Shown piece by piece: positions 26,039 through 34,390 of a stretch of 64,000 nucleotides of DNA. Each line of letters begins with the position of its first letter. Position 1 is the first letter of the stretch. Under the pieces are notes generated by a model that was not told the origin of the DNA, searched no databases, and saw only the letters and a list, made by a program, of their open reading frames with translations. The position numbers and the translations under genes were made by a program. Source of the DNA: Planosporangium flavigriseum (GTDB taxonomy: Bacteria > Actinomycetota > Actinomycetes > Mycobacteriales > Micromonosporaceae); contig NZ_JAATVW010000008.1 of assembly GCF_011947225.1 (NCBI RefSeq), positions 1 through 64,000 of the forward strand, in the 5' to 3' direction.

Positions 26039-26491
26039 TCAGCCGGCCAGCTCGGCCGCCACGGTGGCGCCGAGTTCCCAGCACTCCTCGAGGCCAGCCT
26101 TGCCCGGCTCGCCGGTGAGGACGACCGGTGGCCGTACCCGCTTCCACTGCAGGCCGGTCGTGATCGCCTCGATGGCGCGTACCGCCCCGGAGGCGTCGTT
26201 GTTGCCGTGTAGGAACGCCGCGTACGGGCGCCCGGCGGTGGCCTCCAGGCAGGGGTAGTAGATCTGGTCGAAGAAGTGCTTGAGGGCGCCGCTGATGTAC
26301 CCGATGTTGACCGGCGTTCCGAGCAGGTAACAGTCCGCCGCCAGCACGTCCACCGCCGTGGCGGCCAGTGCCGGCCGGGAGACGATCTCCACGCCCTCGA
26401 TCTCGTCGGTGCTGGCGCCGGCGCGCACGGCCTGGTACATCGCCTCCAGCGTCGGCGACGTCGTGTGGTGGACGATCAGCAGCCTCTTCAC
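26039..26491 (-). CDS. Flavodoxin/NADPH-dependent FMN reductase family protein
   Basis: 150 residues with the flavodoxin-like fold: an opening strand and loop LLIVHHTTSPTLEAMYQAV that corresponds to the FMN phosphate-binding loop, then ADCYLLGTPVNIGYISGALKHF (the T-P-V-N-x-G pattern of WrbA-like reductases) and AAFLHGNNDASGAVRAIEAI. It probably binds FMN in the cytoplasm. GTG 26491 gives the expected family length; longer starts would add a 110-residue tail from the divergent promoter region. It converges with the previous gene. Confidence 0.75.
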   Translation of the reverse strand: MKRLLIVHHTTSPTLEAMYQAVRAGASTDEIEGVEIVSRPALAATAVDVLAADCYLLGTPVNIGYISGALKHFFDQIYYPCLEATAGRPYAAFLHGNNDASGAVRAIEAITTGLQWKRVRPPVVLTGEPGKAGLEECWELGATVAAELAG

Positions 26492-26890
26492 CGGGCCGAG
26501 CGTACCGATACCGACCAGCTGTTTATCCTCCACCTGGAACCCCGATGCATCCCACCTGCGTCGTCCCTCCGGTTTGCCACGGATGCCCGGTAAGGGGACG
26601 CAGAGTTGCATTACGGGTGCAATGCTGGTTCGCGTCGGTGCGCAAGCTGCACCGATGAGCGAGCTGAGATCCGTCAGGCACATCTGGTCGCCCAAGGCCT
26701 GACGGGGAGCGAGAGGCGAAACCCGCGCTCTGAAACCGAGTCCATGACCGGGCTGTGGAGCGCGGGACGGACGGGTCGGTGCGTTGACCGGCGACCGCGT
26801 CCAGCGCATCTCCACGGCCTGGTGAGACACGGCATGACCGAATTGCCGGTGTCAGTGACACCACGACAGGCCGATCGGAGCCCACGTTTC
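26492..26890. other. Divergent intergenic region ahead of the arginine decarboxylase operon
   Basis: About 400 bp with no convincing gene. An inverted repeat TTGCA-TTACGGG-TGCAA lies at about 26606-26622 and could be an operator. Several open frames cross the region but show no family resemblance and no ribosome binding site. Confidence 0.4.
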
Positions 26891-27394
26891 ATGCACACCT
26901 CAGCTGTGTACGACCAGATCCCCGTTCTCCGCGCCACCGGGCGGGGCGGAACGACGTTGTCCGCTTTCCACGAGGCGCTCGTCGCCGTTGACCTGGGGCA
27001 CTACAACCTGGTCCGGCTGTCCAGCGTCATCCCGCCGCGCACGAAGGTCGACGTCAGCGGAACCGTGCCGGTGCCGGCGGGGCAGTGGGGCGACCGCCTC
27101 TACTGCGTGTACGCCGATCAGCGGGCCACCTCCCCGGGCGAGCAGGCGTGGGCCGGTATCGGCTGGGTCCAGCGCCTCGACGGCGGCGGCGGGCTGTTCG
27201 TCGAGCACGAGGGGACCAGCGAGGATTTCGTGACGCACGCGATCAGCACGAGCCTGCGCGACCTCGTCGCCGGGCGGGAGGGCGAGTTCGCTCCGCCGGA
27301 GTGGGTGGTCAACGGTGCGATCTGCACCGGCGAGCCGGTGTGCTCGCTGGTGATCGCCGCGTACGAGACCGCGCCGTGGGCGAGTGCGCGATGA
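26891..27394 (+). CDS. Pyruvoyl-dependent arginine decarboxylase
   Basis: 167 residues, the usual size of PvlArgDC proenzymes. The NLVRLSSVIPPRTKVD segment contains the S44-S45 pair at which these proteins cut themselves to leave a pyruvoyl cofactor on the new alpha-chain, as in the archaeal enzyme. The C-terminal half has EHEGTSEDFV and CSLVIAAYE. It would convert arginine to agmatine in the cytoplasm. The stop overlaps the start of an acyltransferase-like gene (ATGA), and a second such gene follows in the same way, suggesting that agmatine is acylated or the proteins act together. Start ATG 26891 yields the family length. Confidence 0.85.
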   Translation: MHTSAVYDQIPVLRATGRGGTTLSAFHEALVAVDLGHYNLVRLSSVIPPRTKVDVSGTVPVPAGQWGDRLYCVYADQRATSPGEQAWAGIGWVQRLDGGGGLFVEHEGTSEDFVTHAISTSLRDLVAGREGEFAPPEWVVNGAICTGEPVCSLVIAAYETAPWASAR

Positions 27395-28050
27395 GGCTGA
27401 GCATCGAGCACAAACTGGACGAGGCGACCATCGCGGCGTTCTACCCGCTGTACGTCGCCGCCTTCGACCCCATCCGTACCAGGGCCGCCGCCCGGCACCT
27501 GTTCTCCGCCGAGGAGTTCGAGGCGGAGATGGTCGACGAGCGCATCGACAAGTACGTCCTGTGGGACGCCAACGACGAGGCGTTCGCGCTGACCACGGTC
27601 GCGCGGGACCTGGCTGCGCTGCCGTGGATCAGCCCGGAGTACTTCGCGACTCGCTACCCGGACGAGGTTGCCCGCGGCGCGGTTTTCTACCTGGGGTACA
27701 CCCTCGTCGACCCGGAGCGCGCCGAGCAGGGCGCGTTCCAGCTGATGTCCAACGAGGTAGAGCGGCAATGCGCCGAGGCGCGAGGGCTGCTCGCGTTCGA
27801 CGTCTGCGCGTACAACGACGAACGCAGTGTCGGCCGGCGACTCCGAAGGCTGGGCGAGACCGGGTGGAGCCTGCACGCTGTCGACGTGCAGACGTACTAC
27901 GCCGCCACGTTCGACACCGCCACCTTCGACACCGCCACGTTCGACACCGCCACCTTCGACACCGCCACCTTCGACACCGCCACCTTCGACACCGCCACCT
28001 TCGACACCGCCACGTTCGACGCAGCGTCGCCTGCGGGCGGCGCCGGATGA
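27391..28050 (+). CDS. GNAT-like acyltransferase with C-terminal TATFD repeats
   Basis: 219 residues. LYVAAFDPIRTRAAARHLF and EEFEAEMVDERIDKYVLWD, followed by VFYLGYTLVDPERAEQGAF and AFDVCAYNDERSVGRRLRRL, give the layout of a divergent GNAT fold in which the last segment replaces the usual motif B. The final 40 residues are eight tandem TATFD pentapeptides, after which AASPAGGAG and the stop follow. The ATG overlaps the decarboxylase stop and its own stop overlaps the next start. The fold call is moderate and the substrate is unknown; agmatine is a context-based guess. Confidence 0.6.
   Translation: MRLSIEHKLDEATIAAFYPLYVAAFDPIRTRAAARHLFSAEEFEAEMVDERIDKYVLWDANDEAFALTTVARDLAALPWISPEYFATRYPDEVARGAVFYLGYTLVDPERAEQGAFQLMSNEVERQCAEARGLLAFDVCAYNDERSVGRRLRRLGETGWSLHAVDVQTYYAATFDTATFDTATFDTATFDTATFDTATFDTATFDTATFDAASPAGGAG
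27904..28023. repeat. 15-bp tandem repeat, eight copies, at a gene end
   Basis: Eight units of GCCACCTTCGACACC (fifth or sixth base C or G, last unit ending GCA) run to within 30 bp of the stop of the acyltransferase-like gene. They encode TATFD eight times. The frame is kept and the coupled start of the next gene remains intact. Confidence 0.97.
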
Positions 28051-28844
28051 CCGCCCACCGTGAGGCGGCCGGGACAGCTGCACGGGCGGTCGGCGAGGGT
28101 ACCCGGATCGTCACCCTTGCCGACCGTCCCGACCTGGTCACCGCCGTTCCCGGCGTGCTCGACTCCCGCTGGCCGAGGTTCATGCTGGCCGGGCGCCCCG
28201 GCCACGACGTCGACCTGACCGACCTGCTGGTACGGGCGCCGCAGCACCAGGTGTTGCTGGTGGACGCCACCGACGAGGTCCGCGGCGTCGGCCTGTCGGT
28301 GCCGCTGGAGTGGGACGGGTCCGTAGCCGATCTTCCGTCCGGTTGGGACGGTGCGGTGACGGCAAGCGCCGACCTGCTCGAGCGCGGGGGCAGGCCGAAC
28401 GCGGCCTGCGCGCTGTCGATCACCCTGATGCCGGCGGTCACCGGCCAGGGGTACGCCGGCGAAATGATCGACGCGCTCAAGCGGGCGGCGGCCAGTGCCG
28501 GGGCGGCGGCGCTGATCGCGCCGGTCCGGCCGGTGCTGAAGGCGCGCTACCCGTTGGTACCCATGGAGCAGTACCTGACCTGGCGTACCGAGGACGGCGA
28601 GGTCTTCGACCCGTGGCTGCGCCTGCACCTGCGGGTGGGTGGGGAAGTGCTCGGCGTCGCATACCCGTCGATGACGATCAGCGGGACTGTCGCCGAGTGG
28701 CGGTACTGGGTCGGCATGCCGCTCCCGGGCGACGGCGAGTACGTGATTCGCGGCGGGCTCGCGCCGCTGACGGTCGATCGCGCCGCTGACCTTGGCATCT
28801 ACCGGGAGCCAAATGTGTGGGTCGTGCACCGGGAGCAAATTTGA
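28047..28844 (+). CDS. N-acetyltransferase-like protein
   Basis: 265 residues. The N-terminal half has LVDATDEVRGVGLSVPLEWD and the middle has ALSITLMPAVTGQGYAGEMIDAL, where GQGYAGEM is the acetyl-CoA loop of a GNAT fold, then APVRPVLKARYPLVPMEQY. The C-terminal half ends with WVGMPLPGDGEYVIRGGLAP and WVVHREQI. It resembles acyltransferases that act after a coenzyme-A-like donor; the acceptor is unknown. ATG 28047 overlaps the previous stop. It closes the decarboxylase operon. Confidence 0.65.
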   Translation: MTAHREAAGTAARAVGEGTRIVTLADRPDLVTAVPGVLDSRWPRFMLAGRPGHDVDLTDLLVRAPQHQVLLVDATDEVRGVGLSVPLEWDGSVADLPSGWDGAVTASADLLERGGRPNAACALSITLMPAVTGQGYAGEMIDALKRAAASAGAAALIAPVRPVLKARYPLVPMEQYLTWRTEDGEVFDPWLRLHLRVGGEVLGVAYPSMTISGTVAEWRYWVGMPLPGDGEYVIRGGLAPLTVDRAADLGIYREPNVWVVHREQI

Positions 28845-28925
28845 TCACGAATTCACGTTAATTGCGCGCTTCACGTGCCGATGGGAGGCAAGACGGTACG
28901 ACTCGCATGAACCGAGGGAAGGCGA

Positions 28926-31259
28926 ATGCCTGCGTTGAGCAGCACTCCACGCCCCGCCGTGCGGCCCGGATCCCGGTCCGCGGCGCCAGCATGGGCCTTC
29001 CTGGCCTGCGGCGCGTTAGCGGTCGTGCTGTACGCCTTCGGCCCTTCCGTACTGCGGCTGTCACTGTTCCTGGCCGTGACGATCGGCTCGATCGTCGCCA
29101 CGGTCACTGGGACGTTACGGCTTCGGGTGCCGGGCGCGCGCAGACCGTGGTGGGCGCTGCTCGCCGCGGAGATCGCCTTCCTCGGTGGCGCCGTCCTGCG
29201 GGCGACGGTGCCGGGCGCCGACGCGATGCCACCCGGACCGGCGGCTCTCCTTCCGGACCTGCTCGTGGTACCTGGATACCTGGTGTACGCGTACGGTCTG
29301 ATCGACATGCTGCGCCGCCGCCGCGCCGGCGAGGACGACCCCGCCCGCGTCGACGCCCTGCTCATCGGCACCGGCGCCGCGCTGGCCGCGTGGGCGTTCC
29401 TGACCGGGCCGCGCATCGGCGCGGCGGCGGTGTCGACCGTTCCGCAGATCATCGCGGCGTGCTTCCCCATGGTGGACGTGCTGCTCCTGGTCATCGTGGC
29501 GCAGCTCGTGCTCGCCGACGGTGCGCGCCGGCCGGCCCTGTGGCTGCTCGGCACCTCGGCCGGTGTGATGTTCGTCGGGGACCTGCTGTACGCGCTTCAC
29601 GAGGACGGGCTCAGCACGGGCAGCCCGTTGCTGACGCTGTTCGACGTCCTGATCCTCACGGCGTTCTTCACGGTGGGTGCCGCCGCGCTGCACCCGACGA
29701 TGCGTACGCTCGCCGAGCCCCAGGCGGTCGTCGTGCGCAACCTCGGCGTCGTCCGCACGATCGGCATCGCGGCCGTCCTGGTCGCGCCGTCCGTGATGGC
29801 GATCGTGTCCCCGCCGTCGGGAGGCTGGAACAGCGTTGTGTGGCTGGCGCTGTCCGTCCTGCTCACCGGAACGATCGTGGCCAGGATCGTGCGGGCCAAC
29901 AACTCCCGCGCCCGGGCGGAACGGGCGGCGCGGCACCGGGCGACCCACGACGCCCTTACCGACCTGCCGAACCGGGAGCTGCTCACCGAGACCATCACCC
30001 GGTGGTGCCACCGGGTGGCGGATGAGGGGCAGGAGATCAGCCTGCTCTTCATCGACCTGGACCGGTTCAAGATGGTCAACGACAGCTGGGGCCACGTGGT
30101 CGGCGACGAGCTGCTGTGCGCGGTCGCCGGCCGGCTCGGGGCCGCGGTGCGCAGCGAGGATCTGGTCTGCCGGGTCGGCGGCGACGAGTTCGTCATCCTG
30201 ACGGCGGCCCCGTCCCAGTCGACGTTCGTGGAGTCCCTGGCCAAACGCCTGCTCACCGACTTCGCCGCGCCGTTCATCCTGTCGGTCGGCAGCGTCATCA
30301 TCACGCCCTCCATCGGCGTGGCCCGGTCCGACGGCGCCACCGAGGCCCTCGAGCTGATCCGGGACGCCGACACCGCGATGTACAAGGCGAAAAGGTCGGG
30401 CCGTAACGGGTACGCGTTCTTCGACCGGACCCTGCACGAGCAGGTACGCATCCGGGTCGACCTCGAACAGGCGCTGCGCGGCGCGCTGGACCGGGGCGAG
30501 CTGTCGGTGCACTACCAGCCGATCGTCGACCTGGCCACCGACGAGCTGTCCGGGTTCGAGGCGCTGATGCGCTGGAACCACCCGGAGCTCGGCACGGTGT
30601 CGCCGCTGGAGTTCATCCCGATCGCGGAGGACACCGGCCTGATCGTGGAGAGCGGAGCGTGGCTGTTGGAGGAGGCCGCGGCCCAGCTCGTCCGCTGGCG
30701 TGCGCAGCGCCCCGCCGGCCTGCCCGAGCTGCACATCTCCGTCAACATCTCCGTTCGCCAGCTGCGCGACGCGGCGCTCGTCGGCGTCGTCCGCGGCGTG
30801 CTGGACCGAACCGGCCTGCCGGCCTCGGCGCTGTGGCTGGAGATCACCGAGTCCGGGGTGATGGAAGACCCGGAGGGCGTGCTCGCCGACCTGCGGGCGC
30901 TGCGGGACCTCGGCGTGACGCTGTGCATCGACGACTTCGGTACGGGGTACTCGTCGCTGAGCTACCTCCGGTTCATCCCGGCCGGGATCGTGAAGATCGA
31001 CCGATCCTTCCTGGCCGGCGTCGGTGCGGGCAGCGCCAACGAGGCGATCGTCCGTGCGGTCGTCGCGATGGCGCACACGCTGGGCCAGGAGGTGGTGGCG
31101 GAGGGCGTTGAGACGCTCGTGCAGCGCGACTGGCTGCGGGAGCACGGCTGCGACCGGGCGCAGGGTTGGCTCTACGGTGCGCCCCGGCCCGCAAAGGCAC
31201 AGCTGCTCTGGATGGACCGTTCGGTGTCGATGCTGCACCTCGGTGGCCTGCCCTCCTAG
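28926..31259 (+). CDS. Membrane GGDEF-EAL protein (c-di-GMP turnover)
   Basis: 777 residues. Eight or more membrane helices occupy residues about 20-325. A GGDEF domain follows with the intact catalytic motif VGGDEFVIL near residue 420 and DADTAMYKAKR at its end. The EAL domain starts near 520 with GFEALMRW, and has NISVRQL, ITESGVMED, DDFGTGYSSLSYL and KIDRSFL, all typical of a metal-binding and catalytic phosphodiesterase. Both activities could be real, so it may make or degrade c-di-GMP in response to a membrane signal. The stop overlaps the stop of the converging pqqE gene by 3 bp. Confidence 0.92.
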   Translation: MPALSSTPRPAVRPGSRSAAPAWAFLACGALAVVLYAFGPSVLRLSLFLAVTIGSIVATVTGTLRLRVPGARRPWWALLAAEIAFLGGAVLRATVPGADAMPPGPAALLPDLLVVPGYLVYAYGLIDMLRRRRAGEDDPARVDALLIGTGAALAAWAFLTGPRIGAAAVSTVPQIIAACFPMVDVLLLVIVAQLVLADGARRPALWLLGTSAGVMFVGDLLYALHEDGLSTGSPLLTLFDVLILTAFFTVGAAALHPTMRTLAEPQAVVVRNLGVVRTIGIAAVLVAPSVMAIVSPPSGGWNSVVWLALSVLLTGTIVARIVRANNSRARAERAARHRATHDALTDLPNRELLTETITRWCHRVADEGQEISLLFIDLDRFKMVNDSWGHVVGDELLCAVAGRLGAAVRSEDLVCRVGGDEFVILTAAPSQSTFVESLAKRLLTDFAAPFILSVGSVIITPSIGVARSDGATEALELIRDADTAMYKAKRSGRNGYAFFDRTLHEQVRIRVDLEQALRGALDRGELSVHYQPIVDLATDELSGFEALMRWNHPELGTVSPLEFIPIAEDTGLIVESGAWLLEEAAAQLVRWRAQRPAGLPELHISVNISVRQLRDAALVGVVRGVLDRTGLPASALWLEITESGVMEDPEGVLADLRALRDLGVTLCIDDFGTGYSSLSYLRFIPAGIVKIDRSFLAGVGAGSANEAIVRAVVAMAHTLGQEVVAEGVETLVQRDWLREHGCDRAQGWLYGAPRPAKAQLLWMDRSVSMLHLGGLPS

Positions 31260-32350
31260 AACCGTCGCCGGTACTCGGGCGCGACGTCCGGCGCATCGAC
31301 GGCAGGGACCGCGGTGGCGAGGACCGCGGTGGCGAGGACCGCGTCGACCAGTGGGCGGTGCGGCGAGAGCCGGCAGACCGGGTCGGTGGCACCGGCGTCG
31401 CCGGTGAACTGGTACGCCTGACAACGGCAGCCGCCGAAGTCGACCTCGCGGCGTGGGCATCCCCGGCAGGGCGGCGCCATCCAGTCCGTGCCGCGGAACC
31501 GGTTGAACCCTTGCGAGTCGTACCAGATCGCGGGCAGCGGCCGGTCGCGAACGTTGTCGACCGGCAGATCGGGGAGCACGCGGGCGACCGGGCAGGGGAG
31601 TACGTCACCGTTCGGCGCGACCGTCAACTGCTGCCGTCCCCAGCCGCCCATGCAGGGCTTCGGCGTGCCGGTGTGCAGGTCCGGGCTGACGTACAGGACC
31701 TCCATCCGCCCGGCGAGCCGCCGCGCGGCCCCGGCCACCGCGGCGTCGGCCGCGCGAACCTGCGCCGCCGTCGGCAGCAGCCAGGACCGGTTGCGCTGCG
31801 CCCACCCGTAGTACTGGGTGTGGGCAAGCTCCAGCCGGTCGGCGCCCATCCGCTCCGCCAGTGCGACCAGGGTGTCCACGCGGTCGATGTTGTGCCGGTG
31901 CAGGACGACGTTGACCGTCAGCGGCAGGCCGGCGGCCTTGACCACCCGGGCCGCGGCGAGCTTGTGATCCCACGCGCGGGTGCCGCTGATCCGCGCGGCG
32001 CCGGCCGGATCGGCGTCCTGCACGCTGAGCTGGGCGTGGTCGACCGGCAGCGCGGCCAGGCGCTCGGCAGAAAGGCCCACGCCGCTGGTGATCAGGTTGG
32101 TGTACACGCCGCGATCGGCGCAGCCGGCCGCGATCTCCGGCAGGTCCGCACGCCGCAACGGCTCCCCGCCGGACAGATGAACCTGGGCGACCCCGAGGGC
32201 GGCGGCCGCCGCGATGACCGCCAGCCAGTCCGAGGTGCTCAGTTCATCGGTACGCGCGACCAGTTCCAGCGGGTTGGAGCAGTACGCGCAGTGCAGCGGG
32301 CAGGCGTGGGTGAGCTCGGCGAGCAGCCCCAGCGGGGCGGGCACGGTCAC
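31256..32350 (-). CDS. pqqE: PqqE, radical SAM PQQ synthesis enzyme
   Basis: 364 residues. A radical SAM motif CPLHCAYC (C17, C21, C24) opens the protein, followed by LSGGEPL. The C-terminal SPASM-type region has KPCMGGWG and CRGCPRREVDFGGCRCQAY, supplying extra iron-sulfur ligands. PqqE joins the glutamate and tyrosine side chains of the PqqA peptide. GTG 32350 overlaps the pqqD stop. Close to the C-terminus a duplicated LATAV comes from a 15-bp repeat at 31307-31336. Complete operon order on this strand is pqqA, B, C, D, E. Confidence 0.93.
   Translation of the reverse strand: MTVPAPLGLLAELTHACPLHCAYCSNPLELVARTDELSTSDWLAVIAAAAALGVAQVHLSGGEPLRRADLPEIAAGCADRGVYTNLITSGVGLSAERLAALPVDHAQLSVQDADPAGAARISGTRAWDHKLAAARVVKAAGLPLTVNVVLHRHNIDRVDTLVALAERMGADRLELAHTQYYGWAQRNRSWLLPTAAQVRAADAAVAGAARRLAGRMEVLYVSPDLHTGTPKPCMGGWGRQQLTVAPNGDVLPCPVARVLPDLPVDNVRDRPLPAIWYDSQGFNRFRGTDWMAPPCRGCPRREVDFGGCRCQAYQFTGDAGATDPVCRLSPHRPLVDAVLATAVLATAVPAVDAPDVAPEYRRRF
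31307..31349. repeat. 15-bp tandem repeat, two full copies and a partial
   Basis: GACCGCGGTGGCGAG occurs at 31307-31321 and 31322-31336, followed by GACCGCG. In pqqE it encodes LATAV twice near the C-terminus. Confidence 0.85.
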
Positions 32351-32598
32351 GACAGCTCCACCAGTCTCTGGTCGGCGAGGTCGCGCAGCAGTTGCTCCAC
32401 GTCAGCGGCGTGCACGCCGTCGTACTCGGCCGCGAGCGCCGTGACGATGCCGGTGACGGTGCGCTCGCCGTCGCACAGCGACAGCACCGCGGCGGCCGTC
32501 TCGTTGAGTACGACCACCGACTCGGGCAGCATCATCAGCCACTGGGCGCGGGCGGCGTTCCAGCGAAGCGTCGCGCCGGCGAGCAGGCGTGGCCTCAC
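32347..32598 (-). CDS. pqqD: PqqD, PqqA peptide chaperone
   Basis: 83 residues, the usual PqqD size. RPRLLAGATLRWNAARAQWLMMLPESVVVLNETAAAVL followed by a helix DVEQLLRDLADQRLVEL is the standard winged-helix RRE fold that presents PqqA to PqqE; quoted here in parts, the LNETAAAVLSLCDGERT stretch is the most diagnostic. The GTG at 32598 overlaps the pqqC stop (GTGA), and its stop overlaps the pqqE start. Confidence 0.9.
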   Translation of the reverse strand: MRPRLLAGATLRWNAARAQWLMMLPESVVVLNETAAAVLSLCDGERTVTGIVTALAAEYDGVHAADVEQLLRDLADQRLVELS

Positions 32599-33311
32599 CG
32601 CTCGGCCCGGTACGCGTCGTCGATGGCGTCCAGCATCGACCAGAGCACCTCGCATTTGCGGGTCAGTGCGTCGCAGGCCGCCGCCCGGCGCTCCGGCGTC
32701 GCGCAGTACGTCAGCACCACGTCGAGCGCGTACGACGCCTCCTTGGGCGCGCGCACGCACCGCTTCTCGAAGTACTCCAGTCCAGACGCGTCGATCCATG
32801 GGTAGTGGCGCCGGAACGCGGCGATGCGCTGCGACATCAGGTCGGGCGCGAACAGTTCGGTCAGCGACGAGGCTATGCCCGCGGTCCAGTGGGCGGTACG
32901 GCAGAATGCGACGTACCGGTCGACGGCCGACCGGACGCCCGGGACGACGGTGCTCTCGTCGAGCACGGTGTCGCGGTCCAGGCCCACCGCGTCGCACAGG
33001 CGCAGCCAGTCGGCGAGGCCGCCGACGCCCTCGCGCGGGCCGTCGTGGTAGGCCAGCCGCTCGGCCCAGTGGCGGCGCACCTCCGGCACCGGGCAGTTGG
33101 CGATGACCGCGGCATCCTTCTGCGGCAACGACTTCTGGTAGTACCACCTGTTGGCCACGAAGCCGCGGACCTGTTCGCGCGTCGACCGGCCGGCGAGCAT
33201 CGCCCGCTGGAACGGATGGTTGGCCCAGTACGCCGTCGAGCGGCTGCGTAGCTCGGCGACGAAAGCGTCATCCACAGCGGCGTTAACGGCGGCGTTCACG
33301 GCGGCGTTCAC
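32595..33311 (-). CDS. pqqC: PqqC, pyrroloquinoline-quinone synthase
   Basis: 238 residues. HPFQRAMLAGR, RWYYQKSLPQKDAAVIANC and DGPREGVGGLADWLRLCDAVG fit the all-helical PqqC oxidase that performs the final ring closure and oxidation of PQQ with oxygen. The start codon GTG at 33311 lies inside the pqqB stop (GTGA). Directly after it a 12-bp repeat encodes MNAAVNAAVNAAV, so the same GTG-containing unit occurs twice as an in-frame possible start. The family usually lacks this leader. Confidence 0.92.
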   Translation of the reverse strand: MNAAVNAAVNAAVDDAFVAELRSRSTAYWANHPFQRAMLAGRSTREQVRGFVANRWYYQKSLPQKDAAVIANCPVPEVRRHWAERLAYHDGPREGVGGLADWLRLCDAVGLDRDTVLDESTVVPGVRSAVDRYVAFCRTAHWTAGIASSLTELFAPDLMSQRIAAFRRHYPWIDASGLEYFEKRCVRAPKEASYALDVVLTYCATPERRAAACDALTRKCEVLWSMLDAIDDAYRAER

Positions 33312-33312
33312 G
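33277..33312. repeat. 12-bp tandem repeat at the pqqB/pqqC junction
   Basis: GCGGCGTTAACG followed by two copies of GCGGCGTTCACG. On the coding strand each perfect unit contains GTGAACGCCGCC, so the repeat duplicates the GTG start of pqqC together with the first four residues. Confidence 0.9.
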
Positions 33313-34204
33313 GCAGCTCGAACTCCATCCCGTCGTACGCGACTTCGATCCCGTACCCCTCGACCCGCTTGCGCTGCACCGAGTCCTCGACCAGGAGCGG
33401 GTTGGTGTTGTTGAGGTGGGTGTAGATCCGCCGGCGCGTCGGCAGCGCCGCGAACCGTTCCAGGGTGCCAGCGGGCCCGGTGACCGGCGCGTGCCCCATC
33501 GAACGGGCGCTCTTCGCGGGCAGGCCGACCACGGCCAGTTCGTCGTCGGTCCAGCAGGTGCCGTCCAGGAAGACGCAGTCGCTGCCCTTGAGCTCCGCGG
33601 CGATGTCGTCGGTCAGCTCCGGCAGGCACGGCACGTACGCCAGGATCGCGCCCACCGCGTCGGTGAACCGGTACCCGATGACCGCCGTCGCGTCGGCGGG
33701 CAGCCCACGGACGTAGCGGGGCAGCTTCGCCGACCCGGCCGCGATCGGCCGGCAGGACAGGCCGGAAGCGCCGGTGAGCAGCGTGTCGACGCCGACCGGC
33801 AGCTGCCGCCGGCCGACCGGCACGTACGCCGACAGGATGTCGAGGATCGGCGCGGCGGCCCACAGGATCCAGGCCGTCGCGTACACCACGAGGCCGCCGC
33901 CTTCGCGGAGCGTCAGCAGGCCGGCGACATGGTCGAGTTCGGCGTCGGTGAGCAGCACGGCGGTGACGGGTCTGGCTCGGACCCGGCCGTCGCCGGCCGG
34001 CGCGGCCATGGCCAGCTGGGGGCCGACGTCAGGGGTGGCGTTGACGAGCAGCCACCGCCGCCGGTCCGCGCTGACCGCGACGGACGACTGGGTACGCGTA
34101 CGGGCCGCGACGGTGCCGGCCCGTACGCCCGCACAGTTCCGGCAGGCGCAGTTCCACTGCGGGAAGCCCCCGCCCGCCGCGGATCCGAGGACTCGCACCC
34201 ACAC
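33308..34204 (-). CDS. pqqB: PqqB, metallo-beta-lactamase-fold PQQ synthesis protein
   Basis: 298 residues. VRVLGSAAGGGFPQWNC then CACRNC, DAELDHVAGLLTLREG and HLNNTNPLL match PqqB; the two cysteines of CRNC are part of its structural zinc site, and D-x-x-x-D-H belongs to the metallo-hydrolase fold. It is thought to hydroxylate the tyrosine-derived ring before PqqC. The GTG at 34204 comes 1 bp after the pqqA stop. Its end overlaps the pqqC start. Confidence 0.92.
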   Translation of the reverse strand: MWVRVLGSAAGGGFPQWNCACRNCAGVRAGTVAARTRTQSSVAVSADRRRWLLVNATPDVGPQLAMAAPAGDGRVRARPVTAVLLTDAELDHVAGLLTLREGGGLVVYATAWILWAAAPILDILSAYVPVGRRQLPVGVDTLLTGASGLSCRPIAAGSAKLPRYVRGLPADATAVIGYRFTDAVGAILAYVPCLPELTDDIAAELKGSDCVFLDGTCWTDDELAVVGLPAKSARSMGHAPVTGPAGTLERFAALPTRRRIYTHLNNTNPLLVEDSVQRKRVEGYGIEVAYDGMEFELP

Positions 34205-34205
34205 G

Positions 34206-34316
34206 TCAGCGAATCAGCGGGTCGAGTCCGGCGTACGACGTGACCTCGGCGCCGAGGCGGACGTGCGTCGCCTCGGGCCGCACCCACCGGCGGCGGGGTT
34301 CGGTGGTGTCGGCCAT
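34206..34316 (-). CDS. pqqA: PqqA, precursor peptide of PQQ
   Basis: A 36-residue peptide beginning MADTTEPRRRWVRPEATHV. The EVTSY segment gives the conserved Glu-x-x-x-Tyr pair (E25 and Y29 here) whose side chains become PQQ. GGGAGG lies 6 nt ahead of the ATG. The gene is too short for ordinary gene calling but is placed exactly where a pqqA is expected, immediately before pqqB. The peptide is longer at its front than many proteobacterial PqqA forms. Confidence 0.93.
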   Translation of the reverse strand: MADTTEPRRRWVRPEATHVRLGAEVTSYAGLDPLIR

Positions 34317-34390
34317 CTGACCTCCCGAACGTGAGCGATCTTCTTCGACGCGAGGGAATCCGTGAAGGTGTTTCGCTGTACGGGGACGTT

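Noticed and set aside
27904-28023. CRISPR-like regular repeat array
   Set aside because: Units are contiguous 15-mers without spacers and stay in a coding frame; no cas genes occur.
29115-31460. 781-residue minus-strand frame opposite the GGDEF-EAL gene
   Set aside because: Shadow of a gene with clear GGDEF and EAL motifs; the frame also runs into pqqE.
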